Below are positions 27,908-36,665 of a stretch of DNA of 64,000 nt, one piece after another. A program made the translations under genes and the position numbers. The notes under the pieces are model-generated. The model was not told the DNA's origin. It searched no databases and was given only the letters and a program-made list of their open reading frames with translations. Each line of letters begins with the position of its first letter. The first letter of the stretch is position 1. The DNA lies in contig NZ_JALKAC010000005.1 in the NCBI RefSeq assembly GCF_024171645.1, positions 1-64,000 on the forward strand. Direction: 5' to 3'. Source of the stretch: Flavobacterium sp. HSC-32F16 (lineage in GTDB: Bacteria > Bacteroidota > Bacteroidia > Flavobacteriales > Flavobacteriaceae).

Positions 27908-29185
27908 TTACTTTCCTAAAATCCCTTTTTTCAGAATTTGTCCAAAGTCATACATATCTTCATAAGAACAATATAACGGAACTGGCGCAAGGCGAATTAC
28001 ATTTGGTTCACGCCAATCTGTAATTACTCCGTTTTTCATTAAATAATCGAATAAACTTCTTCCTTCACCATGCAGGAAAACAGATAATTGCGAAGCTCTT
28101 TCTTCGGGATTTGAAGGTGTAATAATTTCAAAATTACCCGCAACTTCTTTGTCAATTTCGTGTAAAATAAATTCTAAGTAAGAGGTAATATGATCACGTT
28201 TTGCAATTAAAGCATCCATTCCAATTTCAGCAAACATTTCTACCGATGCTAAATATGGCGCTAAAGATAGAACCGGAAGATTACTAATCTGCCATCCGCC
28301 TGCTCCGTGAACAGGATCAAAAGTTGGTTCCATTTTAAAACGGCGTTCTTTGTTGTGTCCCCACCAACCTGCAAAACGCGGCAAATCCGGATCATTATGA
28401 TGTCTTTCATGAACAAAAACTCCAGATGCATTTCCTGGTCCAGAGTTCATATATTTATAACTGCACCAAGCAGCGAAATCTACATTCCAATCGTGAAGTT
28501 CTAATTTGATATTTCCGGCAGCGTGCGCTAAATCCCAGCCCACTTTTGCTCCGGCTTTTTGTCCGGCTGCCGTAATGGTTTTAATATCGAAAACTTGTCC
28601 TGTATAATAATTTACGCCGCCAATTAAAACTAGAGCCAATTCATCACCAACTTCTTCAATTTTTGCTAAAACATCTTCCAGACGAATATTATGTTCTCCT
28701 TCGCGACGTTTAATTTCTACGATTGCATCTTCTGGTTTATATCCATGAAAATGAACCTGACTCTGAAACATATATTGATCTGATGGAAATGCTTTTTCTT
28801 CGCAGATAATTTTATAACGTTTCCCTTTAGACTGATAAAAGGAAACCATCAATAAGTGAAGATTTACAGTTAAAGTATTCATTACGGTAACTTCTGACGG
28901 AAGCGCACCCACAATTTTACTTAACGGTTCTGCAAATCTTTCCTGATAATCCCACCAGGGTTTCTCTGCATAAAAGTGACCTTCAACAGCAAGTTCTGCC
29001 CAGTCGTTCATTACTTCATCTATATAGGCTTTTGTACGTTTTGGCTGTAATCCTAATGAATTTCCGGTAAAGTAAATTACTCGTTTATCGTTAACTTTTG
29101 GGAAAATAAATTGATCTTGATAATGATTTAGTGTGTCTTTCGAATCTAGCTCTCGTGCAAATTCGCGTGTATTTTGAAAATTCAT
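27908..29185 (-). CDS. kynU: Kynureninase
   Basis: 425 residues, full length. PLP-dependent fold type I. The Schiff-base lysine lies in CSYKYMNSGPG (Lys244); GGVNYYTGQVFD and GWDLAHAAGN supply the usual PLP and aspartate contacts. It cleaves kynurenine or 3-hydroxykynurenine to (3-hydroxy)anthranilate and alanine. Its partner Kmo lies at 12088-13431, on the same strand but not linked. It is flanked by repeat arrays on both sides, so it is probably transcribed alone. Confidence 0.93.
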   Translation of the reverse strand: MNFQNTREFARELDSKDTLNHYQDQFIFPKVNDKRVIYFTGNSLGLQPKRTKAYIDEVMNDWAELAVEGHFYAEKPWWDYQERFAEPLSKIVGALPSEVTVMNTLTVNLHLLMVSFYQSKGKRYKIICEEKAFPSDQYMFQSQVHFHGYKPEDAIVEIKRREGEHNIRLEDVLAKIEEVGDELALVLIGGVNYYTGQVFDIKTITAAGQKAGAKVGWDLAHAAGNIKLELHDWNVDFAAWCSYKYMNSGPGNASGVFVHERHHNDPDLPRFAGWWGHNKERRFKMEPTFDPVHGAGGWQISNLPVLSLAPYLASVEMFAEIGMDALIAKRDHITSYLEFILHEIDKEVAGNFEIITPSNPEERASQLSVFLHGEGRSLFDYLMKNGVITDWREPNVIRLAPVPLYCSYEDMYDFGQILKKGILGK

Positions 29186-29227
29186 TGTGTTTTTGTTTTG
29201 TCTGCTAAAATAACAAAAATTGTTTAT

Positions 29228-29440
29228 TTTGTTTCAGGTTTCAAGTTTCATGTTGATATGCTTTGTGTGTTTAACCGCAAAGTTCGCAAGGATTTTATCA
29301 AGGCTAACGTTTTACAAACGCTATGTTCGCAAAGCTTTGCGTTCTTATACATTTGGCAAACATAAACGGAGTAAAGAAACCTTGCGAACTTTGCGGTTAA
29401 ACACACAATGAACCTGAGACCTGAAACTTGAAACAAAACA
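29228..29440. repeat. CCGCAAAGTTCGCAAGG inverted repeat upstream of kynU
   Basis: Long imperfect inverted repeat of about 60-base arms. It starts TTTGTTTCAGGTTTCAAGTT and reads through GTTTAACCGCAAAGTTCGC before a variable centre of about 80 bases. The right arm reads CCTTGCGAACTTTGCGGTTA and ends ACCTGAAACTTGAAAC. It lies in the 324-base gap between queA and kynU and fills most of it; the kynU promoter should be between 29186 and 29230. Related elements are at 57314-57419 and, as a half, 59480-59526. Confidence 0.7.
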
Positions 29441-29457
29441 AACTATCAAAAAACAAA

Positions 29458-29489
29458 AAACCCGACAGGTTTTAAAACTTGTCGGGTTT
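29458..29489 (-). terminator. CCCGACAGG-type terminator, copy 3, downstream of queA
   Basis: 16-base arms of the cassette (29458-29473 and 29474-29489) with one C-to-T change that keeps a G-U pair. The A-run before it gives a U-tract for the minus strand. It lies 21 bases beyond the queA stop. Confidence 0.75.
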
Positions 29490-29509
29490 CTTTATAAAAT
29501 AAATTCTAA

Positions 29510-30559
29510 TTATAGAATTAACATCGCGTCTCCGTAAGAATAGAATTTGTATCCTTCTTTAATCGCTTCGTCGTATGCTTTTTTCATTAAATCATGTCCA
29601 CAGAAAGCAGAAATCATCATCAATAATGTTGATTTTGGTGTGTGAAAATTAGTAATCATACAGTTTGCAATACTGAAATCGTGAGGAGGGAAAATAAATT
29701 TATTTGTCCATCCTTCGTAAGGGTTCAAAGTATTAGCAGAAGAAACAGAACTTTCGATTGCACGCATAGAAGTTGTTCCTACTGCACAAATACGTTTTTT
29801 CTTTGCTTTTGCGTCGTTTACGATATCACAAGCTTGTTGATTGATGATCAATTCTTCTGAATCCATTTTGTGTTTAGATAAATCTTCAACCTCAACTGGG
29901 TTAAAAGTTCCTAAACCAACGTGTAAAGTTACCTCAGCAAAATTTACTCCTTTGATTTCTAATTTTTTCAAAAGGTGTTTTGAAAAGTGTAAACCAGCAG
30001 TTGGCGCTGCTACAGCTCCTTCTTCTTTTGCGTAGATAGTTTGATATCTTTCAGCATCTTCAGCAGTAACTTCTCTGTTGATGTATTTAGGAATTGGAGT
30101 TTCTCCAAGTTCTGTCAATTTGTTTCTGAATTCTTCATAAGAACCATCGTATAAGAAACGTAATGTTCTACCACGAGATGTTGTATTGTCGATTACCTCA
30201 GCAACTAACGAATCATCATCTCCAAAATAAAGTTTGTTACCAATACGGATTTTTCTAGCCGGATCTACTAAAACGTCCCAAAGACGCTGCTCTGAATTTA
30301 ATTCTCTTAATAAGAAAACCTCAATTCTCGCTCCAGTTTTTTCTTTGTTTCCATATAAACGCGCAGGGAAAACTTTTGTATTGTTAAGAATTAAAACGTC
30401 TCCGTCATCAAAATAGTTGATAACATCTTTAAACATTTTATGTTCTATAGTTTGTTTTTGACGGTCAATTACCATTAAACGAGATTCATCTCTATTTTCT
30501 GCCGGGAATTCAGCTAAAAGTTCTTTCGGTAAATTGAAATTGAAGTGTGATAATTTCAT
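29510..30559 (-). CDS. queA: S-adenosylmethionine:tRNA ribosyltransferase-isomerase QueA
   Basis: 349 residues, the usual length. Family marks are FNFNLPKELLAEFPAENRD at the start, DVLILNNTKVFPARL, EEGAVAAPTAGLHFS and HVGLGTFNPVEVEDL. It transfers the ribosyl part of SAM to preQ1 in tRNA to give epoxyqueuosine. QueE of the same pathway is at 3531. Here queA is downstream of aroA in the same direction, separated by 376 bases of repeats. Confidence 0.95.
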   Translation of the reverse strand: MKLSHFNFNLPKELLAEFPAENRDESRLMVIDRQKQTIEHKMFKDVINYFDDGDVLILNNTKVFPARLYGNKEKTGARIEVFLLRELNSEQRLWDVLVDPARKIRIGNKLYFGDDDSLVAEVIDNTTSRGRTLRFLYDGSYEEFRNKLTELGETPIPKYINREVTAEDAERYQTIYAKEEGAVAAPTAGLHFSKHLLKKLEIKGVNFAEVTLHVGLGTFNPVEVEDLSKHKMDSEELIINQQACDIVNDAKAKKKRICAVGTTSMRAIESSVSSANTLNPYEGWTNKFIFPPHDFSIANCMITNFHTPKSTLLMMISAFCGHDLMKKAYDEAIKEGYKFYSYGDAMLIL

Positions 30560-30935
30560 ATTTGAAGTTAGATTTTAAAATATCAATCTTAGATTTTTTT
30601 ATCTAAAATTTTAAATCGACTGCAAATATACGATTGTGAGATAGGCGTTGTCAAGTGTTTTGACGTTTATTTTCAAAAGTCCTTGATTTAGTGGCGGTTT
30701 GATCACCATGAAAAATGTTTTTTTCACCATATAAGTTATATAAATTCATTTAATTAGGATTTTTACATACTGTTTAAACCCGACAGTCCGAAGCCTTGGG
30801 ATAAAAACCTGTCGGGTTTGCTTTGTAATTCGCATAAAAAAACCTCTGGTTGAAACCAGAGGCTATGTTTTTTTTAAGCTTTGTATCGAACCTTTATTTA
30901 AATAAACTTATATAACTTATATGGTTCAAAAATCT
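30560..30935. repeat. Repeat-filled spacer: family A copy 2 with two hairpins inside
   Basis: The outer arms ACCATATAAGTTATATAAAT (from 30727) and their complement (30901-30926) enclose a variant CCCGACAG hairpin (30776-30819, with about 20 unrelated bases in the loop) and a REP-like hairpin CCTCTGGTTGAAACCAGAGG (30843-30862) followed by CTATGTTTTTTTT. The first 130 bases upstream of queA contain no obvious gene. Confidence 0.78.
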
Positions 30936-32165
30936 TTACAATTCTGAAACTTGGAAGTTTAAGGCTTTTAAGTCGTTCCAGAAATCCGGGTAGGATTTTG
31001 AAACTACTTCGGCATCATCAATAATAATTGGCACTTTTATCGCAAGCGGTGCAAATGCCATTGCCATACGGTGATCATTGTACGTTGCAATATGGATATC
31101 GTGATTAATATTTCCAGAACGCTCTAAAGTCAAACTGTCATTAGTTACCGAAATATTAGCTCCTAATTTTGTAAGCTCAATTCGCAATGCTTCAAGTCTG
31201 TCTGTTTCTTTAATTTTTAAAGTATGAAGACCAGTTAAATGACATCCAATTCCTAAACCTAAACAAGTTACCACAATAGTTTGAGCAATATCTGGTGTAT
31301 TATTTAATTCGAAATTTACATCTTGATAATTAAACCCATCCACTTTTTCCAAAGTCATTTTATTGTTTTGGAAAGTAGTTTTGATTCCCATTTTCTCATA
31401 AAGAGAAACTAATTCTGAATCTCCCTGAAGACTGTTTTCTTTATAACTGCTTAAAGTAATTTTTGCTGCATCGGCCAAAGCCGTAAGACTAAAGAAATAG
31501 GAAGCCGAACTCCAATCTGATTCTACAACCATTTCTTTTGATTCAACTGATTCTTTTGGATACACTTTTATTACGTTTCCTTCAAAACTGGTTTGAATAT
31601 CTAAATCCTTTAGTAATGCTAAAGTCATTTTGATATATGGAATTGAAGTAATTTCTCCTTCTAAAGTAAGCTCTAAACCATTTTCTAATTTTGAAGCCAC
31701 TAATAAAAGTGCCGAAATATACTGGCTGCTTACATTTGCTGCCAAATTAACTTTTGAAGCGGTTACTTTTTTTCCTTTGATTCTAATTGGCGGATAACCT
31801 TCTTCTTTTTCGTATGAGATTTCAACTCCTAATTGTGCCAAAGCTTCAACCAAAATTTTGATTGGGCGTTCCTGCATTCTGCTTGAACCTGTCATTACCA
31901 CTTCTCTGCCTTCGTTTACAGCAAAATAAGCAGTTAAGAAACGCATTGCCGTTCCAGCGTGGTGAATGTCTACAATTTCGTCATTACCAATTAATGCTTT
32001 CTGCATTACTTCGCTGTCATCAGAGTTTGAAGTATTGGCTAAGGTGATATTTGGAAATAAAGCTTTTAGTAATAATAAACGGTTTGTTTCGCTTTTAGAA
32101 CCTGTGATATTTAGCTGCGAATTATCAATTGTGAATTGCGGATTCGTCGTTAATTTTAAATTCAT
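30936..32165 (-). CDS. aroA: 3-phosphoshikimate 1-carboxyvinyltransferase (EPSP synthase)
   Basis: 409 residues. Marks include TGSKSETNRLLLLKAL near the start (PEP and shikimate-3-phosphate contacts), DIHHAGTAMRFLTAYFA, KETDRLEALRIELTKLGA and YNDHRMAMAFAPLA. It joins PEP to shikimate 3-phosphate in chorismate synthesis. It is part of an extended aromatic neighbourhood with tyrA, pheA and DAHP synthase/mutase at 43.9-48.0 kb. It lies 134 bases after the mazG-like gene. It is slightly shorter than enterobacterial AroA, as usual in Bacteroidota. Confidence 0.93.
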   Translation of the reverse strand: MNLKLTTNPQFTIDNSQLNITGSKSETNRLLLLKALFPNITLANTSNSDDSEVMQKALIGNDEIVDIHHAGTAMRFLTAYFAVNEGREVVMTGSSRMQERPIKILVEALAQLGVEISYEKEEGYPPIRIKGKKVTASKVNLAANVSSQYISALLLVASKLENGLELTLEGEITSIPYIKMTLALLKDLDIQTSFEGNVIKVYPKESVESKEMVVESDWSSASYFFSLTALADAAKITLSSYKENSLQGDSELVSLYEKMGIKTTFQNNKMTLEKVDGFNYQDVNFELNNTPDIAQTIVVTCLGLGIGCHLTGLHTLKIKETDRLEALRIELTKLGANISVTNDSLTLERSGNINHDIHIATYNDHRMAMAFAPLAIKVPIIIDDAEVVSKSYPDFWNDLKALNFQVSEL

Positions 32166-32299
32166 TTTTTTAATTGTAAGTTGTGAATTATGAATTATGA
32201 ATGATTAGAAACATAATTCAGCCCCGCAATTTACCACTCCCCATTCATAATTCAAAATTCAAAACTCAGAATTCAAAACTTATGAGTGATATTTCACAA

Positions 32300-32626
32300 T
32301 TATTTCAATTTATCGTTGTTTTTGTGACGATCTTTATCTCTGACCGATTTTAAGTCCATTTTTTTATCAAAAGCGGCTTGCAAATCGATTCCGGTTTGAT
32401 TGGCCAGGCATAGAACAACAAAAACAACATCGGCCAATTCTTCTCCTAAATCTTTGTTTTTATCGCTTTCTTTTTCGGACTGTTCTCCGTAACGACGCGC
32501 AATGATTCTGGCTACTTCTCCAACCTCTTCTGTTAATTGTGCCATGTTAGTCAATTCGTTAAAGTAACGAACTCCATGTTCTTTTATCCAGGTATCAACA
32601 TCCAGCTGTGCATTTTTCAAATCCAT
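32300..32626 (-). CDS. MazG-like nucleotide pyrophosphohydrolase
   Basis: 108 residues from the ATG at 32626; an ATG at 32644 would add MFKNII. All-alpha MazG-fold dNTP pyrophosphohydrolase: the EEVGEVARIIARR helix and EELADVVFVVLCLANQTGID carry the acidic metal ligands. A housekeeping role in cleaning abnormal nucleotides is the family expectation. It lies between the DUF3857 trio and aroA in a neighbourhood often kept in Flavobacteria. Single-domain form, not the double-domain MazG. Confidence 0.85.
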   Translation of the reverse strand: MDLKNAQLDVDTWIKEHGVRYFNELTNMAQLTEEVGEVARIIARRYGEQSEKESDKNKDLGEELADVVFVVLCLANQTGIDLQAAFDKKMDLKSVRDKDRHKNNDKLK

Positions 32627-32668
32627 GATTATATTTTTGAACAAAAATAAGTCAAACTTTCAATTCAG

Positions 32669-34636
32669 CTATATTCTTTTTAATACAATTTTTTCATTTT
32701 GACTGGCGATTATTTTTTGGAAAAACTCTTTCAGCATATCATATTCTTCAGCAGTAAAAATTGGACTGTTTATTTGTATTCCCACTTTTATCTGCACTCT
32801 GTTTTCTTCTGCATCCATGTTCATTATATACGAAGTTCCGTTGTTTTCTGTACTTATCTTTATAGGTTTTGGCAATGATTCAACCGTATAACCTTGCGGT
32901 ACATCATAAAACACATTATAGATTTGATGAACCGGATATCCAAAATAAACTGGCAATTGTCTCTGTTCCTGTTTAAAAGGATTAGTTGTATCTGTATAAA
33001 AAAGTATTGGTTTTATATATATTTTTTCTCCAATAACATCATAAGAATTATATGACGTAAAATCGAAACTTTCTAGAGTTGATTTAGAAAAATTGTCTTT
33101 TTTATTTTCAATCGAATAACCGTTGATTTCAATTTTATTTAAATCATTTTCCAGTTTTTCTACATAGGATTCTTCATTGGTTCCTGTGTTTTTTTCTCTA
33201 AAAAGAAGTGCCGAATAATCTGTTTTTCTTACTTTAACATTCCCCTCCATTTTCTTGTTTTCAGGATTTATTTCAGCAATTACGGTGAAAATTTCTTTAG
33301 AAGGAACGCTTGGAATCATTTCTATTTCTTCGGAAGATCCATCTTCTTTGATAAGTCTTCCTTTCCAGTTTAAAAGATTTAAAGGCAGAATTCCCGGTGT
33401 TGTAAATTTATTTGAAGCATCTAATAATATTTTCTTGCCGTCAATTTCTGCGCTTCCTATCACGTAATTAAAATCGGTTCGGTTTGGAAATACCGGAACT
33501 CCGTTTTCAACTGTACTTACCAAAACAGGATTTGCTGCAATTCCAGCCGATTTCAGCATAGAAATTAGAATGAAATTGATTTCGGCTGTATTTCCTGTTT
33601 GAGCTAAATAGGCTTTTTTAACTCCTTTATCTGTTAAATATCCTTTTTCTTTATTCCAGTTCATTTTATTCTGAACAAATTTAAAAATAGCATCCAGCTT
33701 TTCCTGATGATTTTCTGTTGTATGCAAAATCGTTTTTAAATCTTCGGCAAAATAATCTTTCTCTTTTAGTTCTTTTCCAAAGCTTTCACTTTTATAAATG
33801 TTTTTGGCAACTTCTTCCCAAGTTGTAGTATAATTTACAACAGGCTCATCTGGAAATCTTTTTCTTTCCAGTTCATTACGTATTGCTCCTCGGTAATTTT
33901 CTATATTGTCAACAAATTTCTCTTCTTTTAATGCTGGAATATTTGATGCCGTAAATGCAGCATTAATTTGCTTGTAACCATTAAAATAAACCTGACCGCT
34001 TTGTACAACATCGGCTTTTGATTCAATTTTTAGTTTACCAACAAATAATGTTTTGTAAATAAAGAATTCCGGAATCTCCGTTTTATATTCGAAAAAGTTA
34101 ACCGGAACATCATATTGAATTTCAAAATCAGGCAGTCTTACAACATTTTCAGATTTTAAAACATATTTGAATTCTATTACCGAACCTGCTTTTACATTTG
34201 GCAGTGTAATCGTGGCTTGGTTCCAGTATTTATTTATTTTGTTTTTGAAACTGCCTTCACTGTTCAATTTCGTTTTTACAATGGAACCTTTTTCGAGATT
34301 ATAGGTTACAGCATTAGAAAAATTAACGGAGTCATCATTCAGATTTTCGTAACCTGCATAATAGGAAACTTTTTGATTGGCCCAGCTTAAACCTTCGGGT
34401 TTATAGATCTTGATTCTAAATTCATAGACATTATTTACTATAAAACCTTTTCCTACTACATAATTAAAAACGGTTCGGCCTTTTTTAAACAAAATTGCAG
34501 CTGGCGCACTGCTGTCTTTGGGATGCGCTTTTTCCTCAAGTTCTGCAATAGTTACTTTTCCTAATTCATAATTTTGGGATTGTACTTTTGCAATAAAAAG
34601 AAAAAATAAAATAAATACAGAACTTGAAAACTTCAT
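32669..34636 (-). CDS. DUF3857 protein with inactive transglutaminase-like domain, copy 1
   Basis: 655 residues with a signal peptide (1-20, ending KVQS-Q). DUF3857 at about 60-240, transglutaminase-like domain at about 290-410, beta-rich C-terminal part. In the transglutaminase core the Cys region reads GNTAEINFIL where the third copy has GDCKALS, and the His position reads DFNYVIG; only the acidic third position remains (LLDASN). So it should lack transglutaminase activity. Ends in IVLKRI like copy 2, 5 bases away. Probably envelope. Confidence 0.75.
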   Translation of the reverse strand: MKFSSSVFILFFLFIAKVQSQNYELGKVTIAELEEKAHPKDSSAPAAILFKKGRTVFNYVVGKGFIVNNVYEFRIKIYKPEGLSWANQKVSYYAGYENLNDDSVNFSNAVTYNLEKGSIVKTKLNSEGSFKNKINKYWNQATITLPNVKAGSVIEFKYVLKSENVVRLPDFEIQYDVPVNFFEYKTEIPEFFIYKTLFVGKLKIESKADVVQSGQVYFNGYKQINAAFTASNIPALKEEKFVDNIENYRGAIRNELERKRFPDEPVVNYTTTWEEVAKNIYKSESFGKELKEKDYFAEDLKTILHTTENHQEKLDAIFKFVQNKMNWNKEKGYLTDKGVKKAYLAQTGNTAEINFILISMLKSAGIAANPVLVSTVENGVPVFPNRTDFNYVIGSAEIDGKKILLDASNKFTTPGILPLNLLNWKGRLIKEDGSSEEIEMIPSVPSKEIFTVIAEINPENKKMEGNVKVRKTDYSALLFREKNTGTNEESYVEKLENDLNKIEINGYSIENKKDNFSKSTLESFDFTSYNSYDVIGEKIYIKPILFYTDTTNPFKQEQRQLPVYFGYPVHQIYNVFYDVPQGYTVESLPKPIKISTENNGTSYIMNMDAEENRVQIKVGIQINSPIFTAEEYDMLKEFFQKIIASQNEKIVLKRI

Positions 34637-34640
34637 ATTG

Positions 34641-36650
34641 TTAGATTCTTTTTAAAACTATTTTTTCGGTTTCTTTAGCAATCATGGATTTATAATATTC
34701 TTTCAGCATATCATATTGATCTGTTGACACAATTGCTTCATTAATTTGATGAGAAACGGACAGCTGTAACATATTTTCGTTTACTGCAATATTGTATTTA
34801 AAATTTCCTACGTTTTCTTCCATAGAAAATGCTCCAGGCTGCGGAAGTGATTCAACTGTAAAACCGTCAGGAATTTTAATCGTTATATTATATTTATCCA
34901 TAAATGGGTAACTAAAATCTACTGGATATTCTCTTACTTCTTGTTTAAAAGGATTGTTTGTGTTGGCGAAAAACAGCATTGGATTTACATAAATTTTATC
35001 TCCAATTAAATCGCATAAATTAGAGCCTGTAAACGAGAAAGTTTCAATAGCAGGAAGCAGCAATTCTCTTTCATTCGTTCTGCTGTAATCACTAATTTCA
35101 ATTTTTCCATTTTCGTTTTCAAGCTTTTCTAAATATGCATCTTCTTTTGCACTTTCAAATTTATTTCTAAAAGCCATTGCATTATATTCTGTACCTTGTC
35201 TTCTAACTTTTCCATCAATTTTACCTGTCGGGTCGATCGTATAATTTACAAAAATGTTATCGTTAGAAAGTTTTTCAGGCATTAAATCGACTGCTTCAGA
35301 AGTACCGTCTTTACGAATTAAACGCCCTTGCCAGTTTAGCGCTCTTAAAGGCAGAATATTTGGTGTTGAATATTTGTAAGAAGCATCTAATAAAACATTT
35401 CCAGAATCTGTTTCGACCGCTGCAATTACATAATTAAATGCAGTTCTATTGGCAAAAAAAGCAATTCCGTTAGAACGTGTGCTCACCAATACAGGGTTTG
35501 CATTAAATCCGGCATAACGAAGCATAGAAGTCAGCATTAAATTAATATCGGCAATATTTCCGGTTTTTTCTTTATACGCTTTACGAACTCCATTATCGCA
35601 CGAATAACCGCTGATTCCGTTCCAGTGTACATTTGCTTTTACAAAATTTAGAATCAGTATTATTTTTTCTTCTGGACTTTTTGCTGCGGCCAAAAGTGAT
35701 TTTAAATCGTCTTCATAATATCCTGTTTTGTTTAATTCCGGTCCAAAATCGTCGTATTCATAAATTGTTTTTACAACTGAATTCCAATCTGTCGAATAGG
35801 GTTTTATAGGTTCATTAGGATATTTAGTCATTGCCAGTTCAAACTGCAGACTTGACATATAATTCGTAACATTATTAACATAAGCCTCATCTTTCAATGC
35901 AGGAAAATTTTCGGCTGTATAGGTTGTTTTTGCTTCCTGATATTCTTTCTTAAAAGTAGAATAGGAAGGTTTTCCTGTAACAGCATCTCTTTCTTTTTCA
36001 TAAACCGTAAAGGATCCCTGAATGAATTCAGATTTCGTTTTTGGAAAAATATATCCTTTTTGTCTCACATTATAAACAAAGTATTCTGGTATATACGTTA
36101 TATACTCTGAATAATTTACCGGAATTTCTTCCTGAAAATCCCAATCGCGCATAGAACCTATAAGACGGCTCTTAATCATGTATTTATATTCGATTACTGA
36201 ACCTTCTTTTACATTAGGCATTGTAATTTTTTTATGTCCGTTGTATTTATTTCGGTTTTCTTTAAAAACACCTTCTGTTTTAAGTTTGGTTTTTTCAATC
36301 TTTCCGTCGACTAGATTATAAGTTACGGCATCAGAAAAAGTAACCGATTCCTCAACTCCGCCTACGATGTGATACGGCACAATGTAGTTTGCCCAATCAT
36401 AACCTTCTTTTTTGTAAATTTTAATTCGGTTTTCGACTTCAGTAAAAATTACGAAACCATCATCTTTATCATAAATAAATCTGGATGATCCTTTTTTATA
36501 CAAAATAGCCGCTGCTGCAGATGAATCTTTTGGGTGTTTTTTTTGTTCCAATTCTGCAATTGATACTTTTCCTAATTTAAATTCCTGCGCCGTGCTTTTT
36601 GAAACAGACAGCAGGAAAAATAAAAAAACGAATAATCTGGTAATTTTCAT
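34641..36650 (-). CDS. DUF3857 protein with inactive transglutaminase-like domain, copy 2
   Basis: 669 residues with a signal peptide (ending KSTAQ). Close paralogue of copy 1 over the whole length: both have LGKV(S/T)IAELE(Q/E)K at the start of the mature part and EKIVLKRI at the end. The Cys motif is replaced (GNIADINLML) and the His position is AFNYVIA; the acidic residue is kept (LLDASYKY). The gap to copy 3 is 15 bases and to copy 1 four bases, so the three form one transcription unit. Confidence 0.78.
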   Translation of the reverse strand: MKITRLFVFLFFLLSVSKSTAQEFKLGKVSIAELEQKKHPKDSSAAAAILYKKGSSRFIYDKDDGFVIFTEVENRIKIYKKEGYDWANYIVPYHIVGGVEESVTFSDAVTYNLVDGKIEKTKLKTEGVFKENRNKYNGHKKITMPNVKEGSVIEYKYMIKSRLIGSMRDWDFQEEIPVNYSEYITYIPEYFVYNVRQKGYIFPKTKSEFIQGSFTVYEKERDAVTGKPSYSTFKKEYQEAKTTYTAENFPALKDEAYVNNVTNYMSSLQFELAMTKYPNEPIKPYSTDWNSVVKTIYEYDDFGPELNKTGYYEDDLKSLLAAAKSPEEKIILILNFVKANVHWNGISGYSCDNGVRKAYKEKTGNIADINLMLTSMLRYAGFNANPVLVSTRSNGIAFFANRTAFNYVIAAVETDSGNVLLDASYKYSTPNILPLRALNWQGRLIRKDGTSEAVDLMPEKLSNDNIFVNYTIDPTGKIDGKVRRQGTEYNAMAFRNKFESAKEDAYLEKLENENGKIEISDYSRTNERELLLPAIETFSFTGSNLCDLIGDKIYVNPMLFFANTNNPFKQEVREYPVDFSYPFMDKYNITIKIPDGFTVESLPQPGAFSMEENVGNFKYNIAVNENMLQLSVSHQINEAIVSTDQYDMLKEYYKSMIAKETEKIVLKRI

Positions 36651-36665
36651 GTTTTTGGGTTTTGG

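Noticed and set aside
29174..29436. Overlapping open frames on both strands around 29.3 kb
   Set aside because: They are the translation of the palindromic repeat upstream of kynU, so the two strands give nearly the same peptides.
32166..32299. Leader peptide or attenuator before aroA
   Set aside because: The inverted words GAATTATGAATG and CATTCATAATTC there form no terminator with a U-tract and no short gene with aromatic codons was seen.
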